NCBI RefSeq assembly: GCF_023913515.1
Contig: NZ_CP099391.1
Span: forward strand, 2,914,001 to 2,978,000
Reading direction: 5' to 3'
DNA from: Natronococcus sp. CG52
GTDB lineage: Archaea > Halobacteriota > Halobacteria > Halobacteriales > Natrialbaceae
DNA length: 64,000 bases
Shown here: positions 44,078-52,846 of the stretch, piece after piece
Numbering within the stretch: the stretch's first letter is position 1
How the letters are laid out: every line of letters begins with the position of its first letter
The notes under the pieces: model-generated
Database searches by the model: none
What the model saw: the letters and a program-made list of their open reading frames with translations, nothing else
What the model was told of the DNA's origin: nothing
Translations under genes and position numbers: made by a program

Positions 44078-44374
44078 ATGTTGTTCGTAGTTACCATGCA
44101 CCACAGCGCAGACAACTGCTGGGCCCGGTCGGAGAACGAAGAGAAGGCCGAAGAGTGGGTCGACGGAATGGGGGAGAAGGCCGAAGAGGAAGGTGTCGCG
44201 GTTCGGGGAGCGTACGTCACTCCGAACGAGCACGCGTTTTACTTCGTGCTCGAATCCGATACCTTCGAGGCGGTAACCGCTTTCCTCGGACCGCCGCTCC
44301 TCCAGGATCACGAGGCGCACGTCGCGCCCGTCATGCCGCTCGGCGACGCTCCGCAACTCCTCCTCGAGGAGTAA
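44078..44374 (+). CDS. small dimeric alpha/beta-barrel-like protein, unknown function
   Basis: The 98-residue protein begins MLFVVTMHHSADNCWAR. A beta-alpha-beta pattern and central FYFVLESDTFEAVTAFLGP suggest a ferredoxin-like (DUF3303-type) fold. The HHSADNC segment is conserved-looking and could bind a ligand or metal. The ATG at 44078 is favoured over a GTG three codons upstream. No function can be given. Confidence 0.6.
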   Translation: MLFVVTMHHSADNCWARSENEEKAEEWVDGMGEKAEEEGVAVRGAYVTPNEHAFYFVLESDTFEAVTAFLGPPLLQDHEAHVAPVMPLGDAPQLLLEE

Positions 44375-44534
44375 CCGCCGATCACTCTTTACCGTCGGCT
44401 TCTTCGATCCTCGATACGCCCGCGTCGACGACACTCACGCGTTTCACGCTCGTCATCGAGCGCGACTTCGACGAAACGCTTCGAGAGGAAGGTCGCGGAG
44501 TCCCGCAACCGCCGTCGACCGGCGGCGAAGCGAG

Positions 44535-45176
44535 TTACTGCCCGTAGGACTCGAACTTTTCGAGCACCGCCTCCAGTTGCTCGTCGGTCAGCGTCCGCGG
44601 CTCGAGGCCGGCGGCCCGCGTCTCGAGGTACAATCGAGCCAGACTCTCGACGTGGTGGGTGTTCTCCAGCGCCGTCTCGAGGTCCGGCGCGGTGACGACG
44701 AGACCGTGGTTCTCGATGAACGAAGCGGTCGATCCGGCGTCCTCCATCGCCCGGACGATGTTCTCGGCCAACTGATCGGTGCCGTAGGGTGCGTACTCGG
44801 CGACCGGCACCCGCTTCCCGACCGCGACGATCATGTAGTGGATCGGCGGCAGCGACTGGCGGGCGACCGCCATCGCCGTCGACCACGGCGAGTGGGTGTG
44901 AACGATGGCGCCGACGTCCTCCCGTCGGTAGATGGCGCCGTGCATCGGCACCTCGCTACTGGGGGCCATCTCGCCGTCGCGCTGCTCGCCGTCGACGCCG
45001 ACGATCGGCGTCTCCGCGACGTCGAAGCTGTCGTAGGGAACGCCCGTCGGCGTGATCGCGAACGCGTCGCCGTCCGTGCCGTCGCGGACGCTCAGGTTCC
45101 CCGTCCGCGCGGGGGTCAGTTCGGCCAGTTCTGAGGCGTACTCGACGACCTGTCGTCGCTCGGACTCGAGGATCAC
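44535..45176 (-). CDS. class II aldolase/adducin family protein (L-fuculose-phosphate aldolase-like)
   Basis: The 213-residue protein carries the Zn-binding HTHSPWSTA (about 95-103) and a later HH pair (ENTHHVE). The substrate-side motif ITPTGVPYD near 42-50 is shared with fuculose/ribulose-phosphate aldolases. It probably cleaves or epimerises a sugar phosphate to give dihydroxyacetone phosphate or glycolaldehyde. The start is GTG at 45176, overlapping the HAD gene's stop (GTGA) and preceded by a strong GGAGGTG ribosome binding site (45182-45188 on the + strand). Confidence 0.82.
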   Translation of the reverse strand: MILESERRQVVEYASELAELTPARTGNLSVRDGTDGDAFAITPTGVPYDSFDVAETPIVGVDGEQRDGEMAPSSEVPMHGAIYRREDVGAIVHTHSPWSTAMAVARQSLPPIHYMIVAVGKRVPVAEYAPYGTDQLAENIVRAMEDAGSTASFIENHGLVVTAPDLETALENTHHVESLARLYLETRAAGLEPRTLTDEQLEAVLEKFESYGQ

Positions 45177-45874
45177 AGTACCACCTCCGTTAGGTCTTCG
45201 AACGCATCTATCCTGTGGTCGGGTTCGCGCCGTCCCTCGAGGGGCTCGTCCGGATCGGCGTTCCAGAGCACCGTCTCGAGACCGACGGCGTTGGCGCCGA
45301 CGATGTCGGCTCCGACGTTGTCGCCGACCATCACCGCCTCCGACGCCCGTCGATCGAGTCGCGCCAGCGGCAGGGTGAACATGACCGAGCCCGGCTTCTC
45401 CCGGCCCGTCTCCTCGGACGTGAGCAGAAGATCGATGTAGGGCTCGAGCCCCAGTCGATCGACCTTCTCGAGCTGAATACGGGTCGTCAGGTTGGTCGTG
45501 ATCGCGACGTCGATACCCTCCTCCTGCAGAGTCGCGAGCGTCTCCTCGACGCCGGGGAAGAGCTCCATCTCGCCGACGTAGGCCTCCCAGAACGCGTCGC
45601 CGAGCGCCAGGGCGTCGCCGGGCTTCGGTTCGCCCGCGTACTCCTCGAGCGCCCGCTTGAAGTACAGGAACCGCTCGTGGGTGGCCGCCGTCCCGGAGAG
45701 CTCCCGCTTTACCTCCCGGCGACCCGTCTGGTAGAACTCCTCGAACGCCTCCCGATCGAACCCGTACCCCAGGTCGCGAGCGGTTTCTCGACCCGCCTCG
45801 AGGCCCGCCTCCTTGCACGGCGGATACGGGTAGAGCGTGTCGTCGAAATCGAAGAGCACGGCGTTGATCGGCAT
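45173..45874 (-). CDS. HAD family hydrolase
   Basis: The 233-residue phosphatase-like protein has motif [11 protein letters not shown] (about 7-16), motif II ITTNLT near 124, Lys in [10 protein letters not shown] near 155 and motif [14 protein letters not shown] near 177. It resembles YjjG/2-haloacid-dehalogenase-like HAD hydrolases. It is translationally coupled to the class II aldolase, so it may process the same sugar phosphate. It starts 83 bases after the thiamine salvage operon. Confidence 0.82.
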   Translation of the reverse strand: MPINAVLFDFDDTLYPYPPCKEAGLEAGRETARDLGYGFDREAFEEFYQTGRREVKRELSGTAATHERFLYFKRALEEYAGEPKPGDALALGDAFWEAYVGEMELFPGVEETLATLQEEGIDVAITTNLTTRIQLEKVDRLGLEPYIDLLLTSEETGREKPGSVMFTLPLARLDRRASEAVMVGDNVGADIVGANAVGLETVLWNADPDEPLEGRREPDHRIDAFEDLTEVVL

Positions 45875-45957
45875 ACCGTGTCGTGCACCGTCGAGCGAAA
45901 AACGAGTATCGGTGCGCGGTCGTCCCCCTCGGAAGGTAGCGGGTGGATCCCCTCCGC

Positions 45958-46137
45958 TCACCCGGTTCGGGTCCACTCGTCGACGAGCCCCAACACGACG
46001 TAGACGAAAACGAGGACGACGCAGAGAACGGCGGCCCAGACGAGCGCGGAGAACGCCGTTTCGCCGAGCACCCCGGGCGCGACCGTCCATCCGCTCGCGG
46101 GTACCCCGTAGATCGACGGGTCGACGAGTGCGTTCAT
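45958..46137 (-). CDS. 59-residue single-helix membrane protein, symporter partner
   Basis: A reading frame of 60 codons starts with ATG at 46137, overlapping the symporter stop by four bases (ATGA), and ends with TGA at 45958. The protein begins [11 protein letters not shown]. One membrane helix is predicted at about residues 28-51 ([20 protein letters not shown]), followed by a short charged tail LVDEWTRTG. Small subunits (DUF3311-like) often accompany SSS symporters. Coupling makes a functional link to the symporter very likely. Confidence 0.75.
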   Translation of the reverse strand: MNALVDPSIYGVPASGWTVAPGVLGETAFSALVWAAVLCVVLVFVYVVLGLVDEWTRTG

Positions 46138-47648
46138 TCGTCCACCTCTCGACCGCCGTCAGCGACCGGATCGTCGAGTTGCCTGATCTCGCGATCGAGC
46201 GCGTCGAGATCGACCGCCGCGTCGGTCAGCGCGGTTGCTATCGCCGTCACGACCGCGGAGACGGCGGTCGCGCCGACGAACGCGGCGAGAAAGGACGGCT
46301 CCGGGAGAACGCTTCCGACGCCGGGGATCGCGCCGAGCGGTGCGCGCACCAGCGGGAAGAAGGCGATTCCGACGACGATGCCCGCGACGCTCGCGGCGAT
46401 CGCACCCGGCCCGGAGAGTCGTTCGGTGTACAGTCCGGCGAGAAACGGAACGAAGACGGCCGCCGCGAGCAGGTCGGCGGTCAGGAACAGTTCGAGGACG
46501 CTGTACCCCTGCGCGCCGATAACCATCGCGCCGAGCGCGACCGCGATCGTCAGCCCTCGCCCGCCGAGCCAGAGCGTTCGCTGGTCGACGCCGTCGAACA
46601 CCCGCGCCAGATCGGCGGTGACGACGCTCGCAATCGCGTTGAACATCGTGTCGGCGGAACTCATCACGAGCAACACGGCGAGCACGACCACGGCGAGCGT
46701 AACCCAGGTCGGGAACGCCTCCTCGAGCACCAGGAAGAACGCGACGCTCGCGGTTCCGGGCTCCGTCAGACCGAGCGCGGCGGCGGCGACGCCGAACAGC
46801 CCCGCCAGTAGAATCATCGGAACGACGACGACCGCGGCGACCGCGAAGCCGCGTCGGAGCGAGGACGTTCCGTCGGCCGCGTAGACCCGCTGCCACATCC
46901 CCTGGTTCAGCATGTTCGCCCCGAGAATGGCGAGAGCCACGTAGACGCCGAACTCGAGAGCGGGGCGAAACGTCGGATCGAGCAGCGTCGCGTCGGTCGC
47001 GACGGCGGCCGCGTGTATCTCGCCGGTACCGCCCAGCGCGAGGAGCGCGCCCGCGAAGCTGATCGCGAGCAGCGGGAGGATGACGAGGGTCTGGATGGTA
47101 TCGGTGACGATGCTGGCGACGAGCCCTCCGTACGTCGTGTAGACGAGCGTGAAACTCCCGACGAGCAGTGCCGTCTGCCAGTGAGGGATATCCGCGACGA
47201 GCGCGAGCGCCCCGGCGATACCGGTCAACTCCGCGGTGAGGAAGATGAACATGTAGAAGACCGAGACCAGCAGGACGAACAGGTACATTCCGGCGCCGAA
47301 GCGCGCGTAGGCGAACTCCGTCAACGAGTGCCCCGACGGCATCACCGTTCGGATCCGTGCGCCGACCGGAACGAACAGGAGAAGGGGAACGGCGCTCCCG
47401 ATCGCGTAGCCCAAAATTGCCCCGACACCGCCGAAGGCGGCCCCGGCCTCCGCGGGACTGAAGAGGATCCACGCGCCCATCATCGAAGCGATGACGGTGG
47501 CAGTGAGGGTCCCGTTGCCCGCCGTGTCGCGCGCGCTGATGAAGTCGTCGACCGATCGGACCCGTCCCCTGGCAGCGAGCAGTCCGACGACGGTGAACGC
47601 CGCGACCGTCGCGACGGTTATCCCGAGTGCGAGCGTCGAGGAGACCAT
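46134..47648 (-). CDS. sodium:solute symporter (SSS) family transporter
   Basis: The 504-residue protein has about thirteen predicted membrane helices. The SSS pattern VDDFISARDTAGNGTLTATV with MMGAWILFSPAEAG lies near 35-65, and GHSLTEFAYARFG near 105. It follows two TenA genes without a gap and precedes a 59-residue coupled membrane protein. Import of hydroxymethylpyrimidine or a thiamine breakdown product is inferred, similar to the proposed ThiV carriers. Pantothenate or proline transport is possible but less supported. Confidence 0.85.
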   Translation of the reverse strand: MVSSTLALGITVATVAAFTVVGLLAARGRVRSVDDFISARDTAGNGTLTATVIASMMGAWILFSPAEAGAAFGGVGAILGYAIGSAVPLLLFVPVGARIRTVMPSGHSLTEFAYARFGAGMYLFVLLVSVFYMFIFLTAELTGIAGALALVADIPHWQTALLVGSFTLVYTTYGGLVASIVTDTIQTLVILPLLAISFAGALLALGGTGEIHAAAVATDATLLDPTFRPALEFGVYVALAILGANMLNQGMWQRVYAADGTSSLRRGFAVAAVVVVPMILLAGLFGVAAAALGLTEPGTASVAFFLVLEEAFPTWVTLAVVVLAVLLVMSSADTMFNAIASVVTADLARVFDGVDQRTLWLGGRGLTIAVALGAMVIGAQGYSVLELFLTADLLAAAVFVPFLAGLYTERLSGPGAIAASVAGIVVGIAFFPLVRAPLGAIPGVGSVLPEPSFLAAFVGATAVSAVVTAIATALTDAAVDLDALDREIRQLDDPVADGGREVDE

Positions 47649-48407
47649 TCACGACCCCCCCGCGTCGGTCGACTGCAGGTCGTACGCCTCGTCGAAGAAC
47701 GCGGCCTCGAGGTCGACCGTCCGGCGGAACAGCCGTTCGACGCGAGCCTGCCGCCGCGGCGAGCAGTCCGGACCGACCGCGTCGAGCTGATCGCGAAGTT
47801 CGTCGACGAACGCGACGAACGACGGCACCGCGTGGAGGTCGATCCACTCGGCGTAGTAGAACGGCAGATTCGCACCGGCGCTCGGTCGTTCCCCGTTCGG
47901 ATTTCCGTACCGGTCCGCGACCGCCGTCGCCCACTCGCGGTAGATCCACTCCGCGGGGACGAGCACGGCGAGCGTCTCGGCGTACCCGCCCTCGCGGGCG
48001 GCCCGGCCCAGCAAGTCGACGAGCGCCGCGGTCGTCGGCGAGCGGTCCGGATCGCGCCGCTGCGCCTCCGACACGTCCAGCGCGTCGAACGACCGCTCGA
48101 CGTAGTCGTTCTCCTCGACGGTCACCGTCTCGAGGAACTCGATCAGCGGCCGTTTCGCGGCGACGTCGGGCGCCTGGCCGACCGCGAACCCGAACGCGCC
48201 GACGAGCGCGTCCAGGAAGGCCGAATCCTGAACGAGGTAGGTCGCGAACGCCTCCTCCTCGAGCGTTCCCGCACCCAGTTCCCGCGTAAACGGGTGGTCC
48301 ACAGCGTCGGTCCACGCCGACTCCGACCGTTCGCGAAGCCAGGCGGTGAACCGCGGGTCGTCCGCTCCGTCGGCGTAGTCCGCGTACGACGCCGGGACGT
48401 CGCTCAC
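47649..48407 (-). CDS. TenA family protein lacking the catalytic Cys (TenA_E-like)
   Basis: The 252-residue protein has the TenA all-helical fold. It keeps the substrate Asp (D61 in LVQDSAF) and an ending FFDEAYDLQ, but where TenA has PC it reads LVPAEWIYREW (A152, E153). This is the pattern of TenA_E proteins, which in plants hydrolyse pyrimidine breakdown products of thiamine. The GTG at 48407 is chosen because it overlaps the upstream tenA stop (GTGA). It is coupled to the symporter gene. Confidence 0.82.
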   Translation of the reverse strand: MSDVPASYADYADGADDPRFTAWLRERSESAWTDAVDHPFTRELGAGTLEEEAFATYLVQDSAFLDALVGAFGFAVGQAPDVAAKRPLIEFLETVTVEENDYVERSFDALDVSEAQRRDPDRSPTTAALVDLLGRAAREGGYAETLAVLVPAEWIYREWATAVADRYGNPNGERPSAGANLPFYYAEWIDLHAVPSFVAFVDELRDQLDAVGPDCSPRRQARVERLFRRTVDLEAAFFDEAYDLQSTDAGGS

Positions 48408-49063
48408 AGCCCCCACCCCTCCTGCGTGTAGGCCATCTCCCAGAACCGGTACTCGAGTTTGGCGCTCGTCAGGAACGCCTCGCGCATCGCATCGTGTTCG
48501 CCGGGGTACCGCTCAGCGCACCGATCGACGAACTCCCGACACCACGCCGTCGCCTCGCGGAACTCCTCGCCGGTGTAGGTGTCGATGAACGGCGTGAACT
48601 CGTGGTCCTCCTCCGCGAGGTCGGCCGCGTGTTCGGCGACGTCGAGGTAGCCCTGCATGCACGGGTAGAGCGCCGCGGCGATCTCCGCGATCGATCCCTC
48701 GTGGGCCGTCCGCACGAGGAAGTTCGTGTACGCGACGCAGGTCGGCGCCTTCTCGACCGCCTCGAGTTCGTCCGGCGAGATACCGTACTTCGCGGCGAAC
48801 TCCCGGTGAAGATCGAGCTCGTTGTCCAGCACCTGGTGGGCGACGCCCAGCAGGTGGGTCATCGTCTCCTCGTCGCGCGCCTTGCCGCCCGCGATCGCGA
48901 ACAGGCGGGCGTAGTCGAGCAGGTATCGGTAATCCTGTTTCACCCAGTGTTCGAACGCGTCCTCGTCGAGCGTTCCCGCGGCGAGTTCGACGACGAACGG
49001 GTGCTCGAACTGTGCTTCCCAGACGTCTCGACCGTGCTCGAGGAGCTCCTCACTGAACGTCAT
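48404..49063 (-). CDS. tenA: aminopyrimidine aminohydrolase (thiaminase II), TenA_C type
   Basis: The 219-residue protein has Asp44 (VKQDYRYL) and Cys135 (LYPCMQGY), the same numbering as in Bacillus TenA, and the C-terminal Glu in LEYRFWEMAYTQ. It hydrolyses 4-amino-5-aminomethyl-2-methylpyrimidine to HMP for thiamine salvage. It is the first gene of the salvage operon. The ATG at 49063 is chosen because sequence before it is not conserved and lies in the promoter region shared with thrS. Confidence 0.92.
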   Translation of the reverse strand: MTFSEELLEHGRDVWEAQFEHPFVVELAAGTLDEDAFEHWVKQDYRYLLDYARLFAIAGGKARDEETMTHLLGVAHQVLDNELDLHREFAAKYGISPDELEAVEKAPTCVAYTNFLVRTAHEGSIAEIAAALYPCMQGYLDVAEHAADLAEEDHEFTPFIDTYTGEEFREATAWCREFVDRCAERYPGEHDAMREAFLTSAKLEYRFWEMAYTQEGWGL

Positions 49064-49247
49064 CGCCCTCACTTGGGGAGGACCCGAGATATACGTGGCG
49101 AATACCACCAACTCATATCGCGGGCTGGTGGACGCTGTGGTCGACTCGGACGGCGAGGACCGTCGATCGGTCGTTCGAGACCGACCCTCAGCGACCGACC
49201 GCACCATCACAATGTTTTTATCCCGCTCGAGATAACTCGTAGTCACG
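49064..49247. promoter_or_regulatory. divergent tenA/thrS promoter region
   Basis: This region separates tenA from the thrS leader. On the plus strand GTTTTTATC (49214-49222) is a good TATA box about 27 bases before the leader ATG at 49248. I looked for a thiamine (TPP) riboswitch in front of tenA and saw none of its conserved segments. A minus-strand TATA for tenA is less clear; GATATACGTG near 49088-49097 is a candidate. Confidence 0.5.
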
Positions 49248-49289
49248 ATGGTAGGTGTCCGCTTTACAGGGGCTCTCGCCCGCTTCTAA
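49248..49289 (+). CDS. 13-residue leader peptide of thrS
   Basis: The frame is ATG to TAA in 14 codons, giving MVGVRFTGALARF. The upstream TATA box places the transcription start at or within a few bases of this ATG, so it would be read from a leaderless end. There is one Thr codon (ACA, codon 7). The peptide could sense translation speed; no homologue was checked. Confidence 0.5.
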   Translation: MVGVRFTGALARF

Positions 49290-49391
49290 TCCACACCTAC
49301 CGCTCGCTGTGCCGGTCCCGATCCGCCAGCGAGCGGCGTGCGCGGACGCCCGTCCGAACTTCTGTCCGAAGTTCCCACACCGATTACAGCC
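49248..49391 (+). promoter_or_regulatory. thrS leader with 13-codon peptide and alternative stem-loops
   Basis: A leader peptide MVGVRFTGALARF is encoded at 49248-49289 (stop TAA). Its first codons form the 5' arm of GGTAGGTGT/ACACCTACC (49250-49258/49293-49301). A second perfect stem CGCTCGCTG/CAGCGAGCG follows (49301-49309/49327-49335). CGGAC (49343-49347) can pair with GTCCG at 49352-49356 or at 49364-49368; the second choice excludes a GAACTTC/GAAGTTC hairpin (49356-49362/49368-49374) just before thrS. The layout resembles ribosome-mediated attenuation. Confidence 0.65.
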
Positions 49392-51335
49392 ATGTCAGAA
49401 CCAGATTCACAGCAGCGGATAGCGGTCGTACTGCCAGACGGATCCGAACTCGAGGTCGACACCGACGCGACGGTCGAAGACTGCGCCTACGAGATCGGTC
49501 CCGGCCTCGGAAGCGACACGGTCGCCGGAAAGCTCGACGGCGAACTCGTCGCCAAGGAAGCACCCGTCTACGACGGCGCGGAACTCGAGATCGTCACCGA
49601 CGGCTCCGAGGAGTATCTCCGGGTTATGCGCCACTCCGCCTCGCACTGTCTCGCCCAGGCCGTCGAGCGCCGCTACGACGACGTCGACCTCGCGATCGGC
49701 CCGCCGACGGACGAGGGATTCTACTACGACTTCGACAACCTCGAGATCGACGAGGAGGATCTCGACGGCCTCGAGCGCGAGATCGAGGAGATCGTCGCGG
49801 AGGACTACGAGATCGAGCGCGAGGAGCTCTCCGTCGAGGAGGCCCGCGACCGGCTGGCCGACGAACCGTACAAGCTCGAGCTTCTCGAGGAACTCGCCGA
49901 CGAGGACGAACAGGTCACCTTCTACAGCCAGGGGGAGTGGGAGGACCTCTGTGCCGGCCCGCACGTCGACTCGACGGGCGAGATCGGCGTCGTGAAACTG
50001 CTCGAGATCGCCGGCGCCTACTGGCGCGGCGACGAGGAGAACACGATGCAGACGCGGATCTACGGCACGGCCTTCGCCGAGGAGAGCGACCTCGAGGAGT
50101 TCCTCGAGCGCAAGCAGGAAGCCGAGAAGCGCGACCACCGCCGCATCGGCAACGAGATGGATCTCTTCTCGATCCAGGACGTGACGGGCCCCGGACTGCC
50201 GCTGTATCACCCGGCCGGGAAGACGGTGCTGAAGGAACTCGAGGACTTCGTCGAGAGCCTCAACCACGACGCGGGCTACGACTACGTCGAGACGCCCCAC
50301 GTCTTCAAGACGGACCTCTGGCACCGCTCGGGCCACTACGAGAACTACGCCGACGACATGTTCATCTTCGACGTCGGGGACGACGAGTTCGGTCTGAAGC
50401 CGATGAACTGTCCCGGCCACGCCGCGATCTTCCAGGACCACTCCTGGAGCTACCGCGACCTGCCGATCCGCTACGCCGAGAACGGGAAGGTCTACCGCAA
50501 GGAACAGCGCGGCGAGCTCTCGGGACTCTCGCGGGTCTGGGCGTTCACGATCGACGACGGCCACCTGTTCATCCGGCCCGACCAGATCCAGAGCGAGGTC
50601 GAACAGATCATGGACATGATCACGGACGTGCTCGAGACGTTCGACCTCGAGTACGAAATGGCGCTGGCGACCCGACCCGAGAAGTCCGTCGGCAGCGACG
50701 AGATCTGGGAAAAAGCGGAGGAGCAACTCGAGAACGTCCTCGAAAAGCGCAACCTCGACTACGACCTCGAGGAGGGCGACGGCGCCTTCTACGGCCCGAA
50801 GATCGACTTCGCGTTCGAGGACGCCATCGGCCGCTCGTGGGACGGCCCCACCGTACAACTGGACTTCAACATGCCCCAGCGGTTCGACCTCGACTACGTC
50901 GGCGAGGACAACGAGGAGCACGAGCCGGTGATGATCCACCGCGCGCTGTACGGCAGTTACGAGCGGTTCTTCATGATGCTCATCGAGCACTACGAGGGCC
51001 GGTTCCCGCTGTGGCTCGCGCCCGAACAGCTCCGCGTGCTGCCGATCTCCGACGACAACCTGGGCTACGCCCACCGCGTCGCCAACGAGTTCGACGGGTT
51101 CCGCGTCGAGGTCGACGACCGCGACTCGACCCTCGAGCGCAAGATCCGCGCGGCCCACGACGACCGCGTCCCCTACCAGATCATCGTCGGGGACAACGAG
51201 GAAGAAGACGGGAACATCTCGGTGCGCGACCGCTTCGAGGATCAGGAGTACGACGTCGAGATCGAGGCGTTCCGCAACCACCTCGAGGCCGAACGCGACG
51301 AGAAGCGGACGGAACCGGACTTCCTGCAGGGCTGA
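49392..51335 (+). CDS. thrS: threonyl-tRNA synthetase, bacterial-type domain layout
   Basis: The 647-residue enzyme charges tRNA-Thr. A TGS domain (about 8-70) is followed by a second editing domain with HSASH (about 79-83) and CAGPH (about 188-192), then the class II core: [23 protein letters not shown], motif 2 ([13 protein letters not shown]) and motif 3 near 555. The C-terminal anticodon-binding domain follows. This layout is the bacterial/eukaryotic form, not the D-tyrosine-deacylase-like editing domain of most archaea. The ATG at 49392 begins MSEPDSQQR after the structured leader. Confidence 0.95.
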   Translation: MSEPDSQQRIAVVLPDGSELEVDTDATVEDCAYEIGPGLGSDTVAGKLDGELVAKEAPVYDGAELEIVTDGSEEYLRVMRHSASHCLAQAVERRYDDVDLAIGPPTDEGFYYDFDNLEIDEEDLDGLEREIEEIVAEDYEIEREELSVEEARDRLADEPYKLELLEELADEDEQVTFYSQGEWEDLCAGPHVDSTGEIGVVKLLEIAGAYWRGDEENTMQTRIYGTAFAEESDLEEFLERKQEAEKRDHRRIGNEMDLFSIQDVTGPGLPLYHPAGKTVLKELEDFVESLNHDAGYDYVETPHVFKTDLWHRSGHYENYADDMFIFDVGDDEFGLKPMNCPGHAAIFQDHSWSYRDLPIRYAENGKVYRKEQRGELSGLSRVWAFTIDDGHLFIRPDQIQSEVEQIMDMITDVLETFDLEYEMALATRPEKSVGSDEIWEKAEEQLENVLEKRNLDYDLEEGDGAFYGPKIDFAFEDAIGRSWDGPTVQLDFNMPQRFDLDYVGEDNEEHEPVMIHRALYGSYERFFMMLIEHYEGRFPLWLAPEQLRVLPISDDNLGYAHRVANEFDGFRVEVDDRDSTLERKIRAAHDDRVPYQIIVGDNEEEDGNISVRDRFEDQEYDVEIEAFRNHLEAERDEKRTEPDFLQG

Positions 51336-51347
51336 GACGGGCGACGA

Positions 51348-51950
51348 TCACTCCGTTCTGACTGCCTTTACCGTCCGTAACCCGACGAACCGCGGGACGC
51401 GCTCGGCGTAGCGTTCGTACGCCTCCCCGTACTGCTCGCGAAGCCACGGCTCTTCGGCGAGCGGAAGCGTCAGCCACCAGACGGCGTAGATCGCACAGAG
51501 CGCGGCGACCAGCGCCGAGTTCGCGAGCAGTGCGAAGCCGACGCTCGCGACGACGTAGCCGACGTACTGCGGATTCCGGGAGTACCGGTACCAGCCGCCG
51601 GTCCGCAACTCGCCGGTCAATCCTGCAGTCTCCTCGGTTCCCAGATCGAGCCCGGACGCGAGAGCCACGACGAATCCGGGAACGAACAGCGCCAGCCCCA
51701 CGAACAGCGAGGAGGGCCGCGGCAGGCCGAGGCTGTTCCAGTCCACCAGCGCGACGACCAGCAGACTCACTGTAAACACCTGTGAGAGCGTCCACTGCGT
51801 GTAGAACCGCCAGTCCCGCTCGCCGGGCGGCCAGTAGTTCGCAGCGCCGACCGCGCTGGCGACCACGCCCACGAAGTTAGCGAGCAACGCACCGACGCCG
51901 ACGGCGAACGCGACCGTCGACAGCGACTCGAGCGAACTCGACTCGATCAT
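51348..51950 (-). CDS. isoprenylcysteine carboxyl methyltransferase-like membrane protein
   Basis: The 200-residue protein has five predicted membrane helices. The signature GWYRYSRNPQYVGYV (about 119-133) and the C-terminal EEPWLREQYGEAYERYAERVPRF are those of the ICMT/PEMT/NnrU group, which binds S-adenosylmethionine at the membrane. The methyl acceptor is unknown, possibly a lipid or an isoprenoid. ATG at 51950 is preferred over an upstream in-frame start 15 codons earlier. Confidence 0.8.
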   Translation of the reverse strand: MIESSSLESLSTVAFAVGVGALLANFVGVVASAVGAANYWPPGERDWRFYTQWTLSQVFTVSLLVVALVDWNSLGLPRPSSLFVGLALFVPGFVVALASGLDLGTEETAGLTGELRTGGWYRYSRNPQYVGYVVASVGFALLANSALVAALCAIYAVWWLTLPLAEEPWLREQYGEAYERYAERVPRFVGLRTVKAVRTE

Positions 51951-52041
51951 GGGCGACGGTTCCGCCGGGCACCCCCTCGGCGTTCTCGCGGACACGCTAG
52001 AGGATTTATAAGGGATCGAGAACCAGCCCCGGTATACGCCG

Positions 52042-52752
52042 ATGAAGTATCTCGACCTGTGGCTCTCCCAGCCCGACTGGATGCTCCACCCGATGCAGCG
52101 ATTTATCAGGGAGACGGAGGCGGTGCGGTACGAGGAGCTCCAGGCCTGGAACGTCGACGCTCGAGCGCCCGACCTCGAGTACGAACTGTTCTACGTCGAG
52201 GCCGACCGCGGGCCCTACGAGGCGGCGCTCGAGCGCGTCGACTCGGTCCGCTGGTACGATCTGACGCCGGTCGACGACGACGCCTTTTACCTCTACGTCT
52301 GCCAGGAAACCCGCGACGAGGACGTTCGCTGGCGGGAGGCGTTCGCCGCGCTGGACCTCGTCGTCGTCCCGCCGATCGTCTACGACGCCACCGCCGCCTT
52401 CTCGATGACCGTCGTCGGGACCGGCGAGAACCTCCAGGCGATGCTCGACGGTCTCCCCGACGAGATCGACGTCACCGTGCGGACGATCGGGGAGTACGAC
52501 CGCCGACACGCGCCGCTCGTCGACGACCTCACCGATCGGCAACTCGAGGCCGTCGCGGCCGCGGTCGACGTCGGCTACTTCGAGGTCCCGCGCGAGGGCG
52601 GGGTCGACGAGGTCGCCGCCGAACTCGGCTGCGCCTCGAGTACGGCATCGACGTTGCTACAGAAGGCCCAGGCTCGAGTGATGCGGCGGCTGGTTCGGCG
52701 ATACGGCCGAGAACGGGCGGCTCACGGCTCACCCGGCCGTTCTAACTGCTGA
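52042..52752 (+). CDS. Bat-type helix-turn-helix regulator
   Basis: The 236-residue protein ends with the haloarchaeal HTH_10 domain (about 160-222): LTDRQLEAVAAAVDVGYFEV followed by a recognition helix in CASSTASTLLQKAQARVM. The N-terminal domain (about 1-150) has the beta-rich layout of Bat-like sensor regions. Regulators of this group control diverse genes. No target is indicated by position; it lies 95 bases before gfcR. Confidence 0.85.
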   Translation: MKYLDLWLSQPDWMLHPMQRFIRETEAVRYEELQAWNVDARAPDLEYELFYVEADRGPYEAALERVDSVRWYDLTPVDDDAFYLYVCQETRDEDVRWREAFAALDLVVVPPIVYDATAAFSMTVVGTGENLQAMLDGLPDEIDVTVRTIGEYDRRHAPLVDDLTDRQLEAVAAAVDVGYFEVPREGGVDEVAAELGCASSTASTLLQKAQARVMRRLVRRYGRERAAHGSPGRSNC

Positions 52753-52846
52753 ACGGTCGTCTCGCTCTCGAAACCCCATGTTCGTGATGTTCTCACACGC
52801 CCGAAGAGATCGAAATACCCATGGTTGCAGAATCGTGCATACCACT

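Noticed and set aside
49064-49247. A TPP riboswitch in front of the thiamine salvage operon
   Set aside because: None of the conserved TPP-binding segments (such as CUGAGA with the matching second half) is present on the minus strand.
49250-49301. A tRNA gene formed by GGTAGGTGT...ACACCTACC with a TTCTAATC segment
   Set aside because: The arms resemble an acceptor stem and the TTCTAATC a T-loop, but no T-stem, D-arm or anticodon arm can be drawn.
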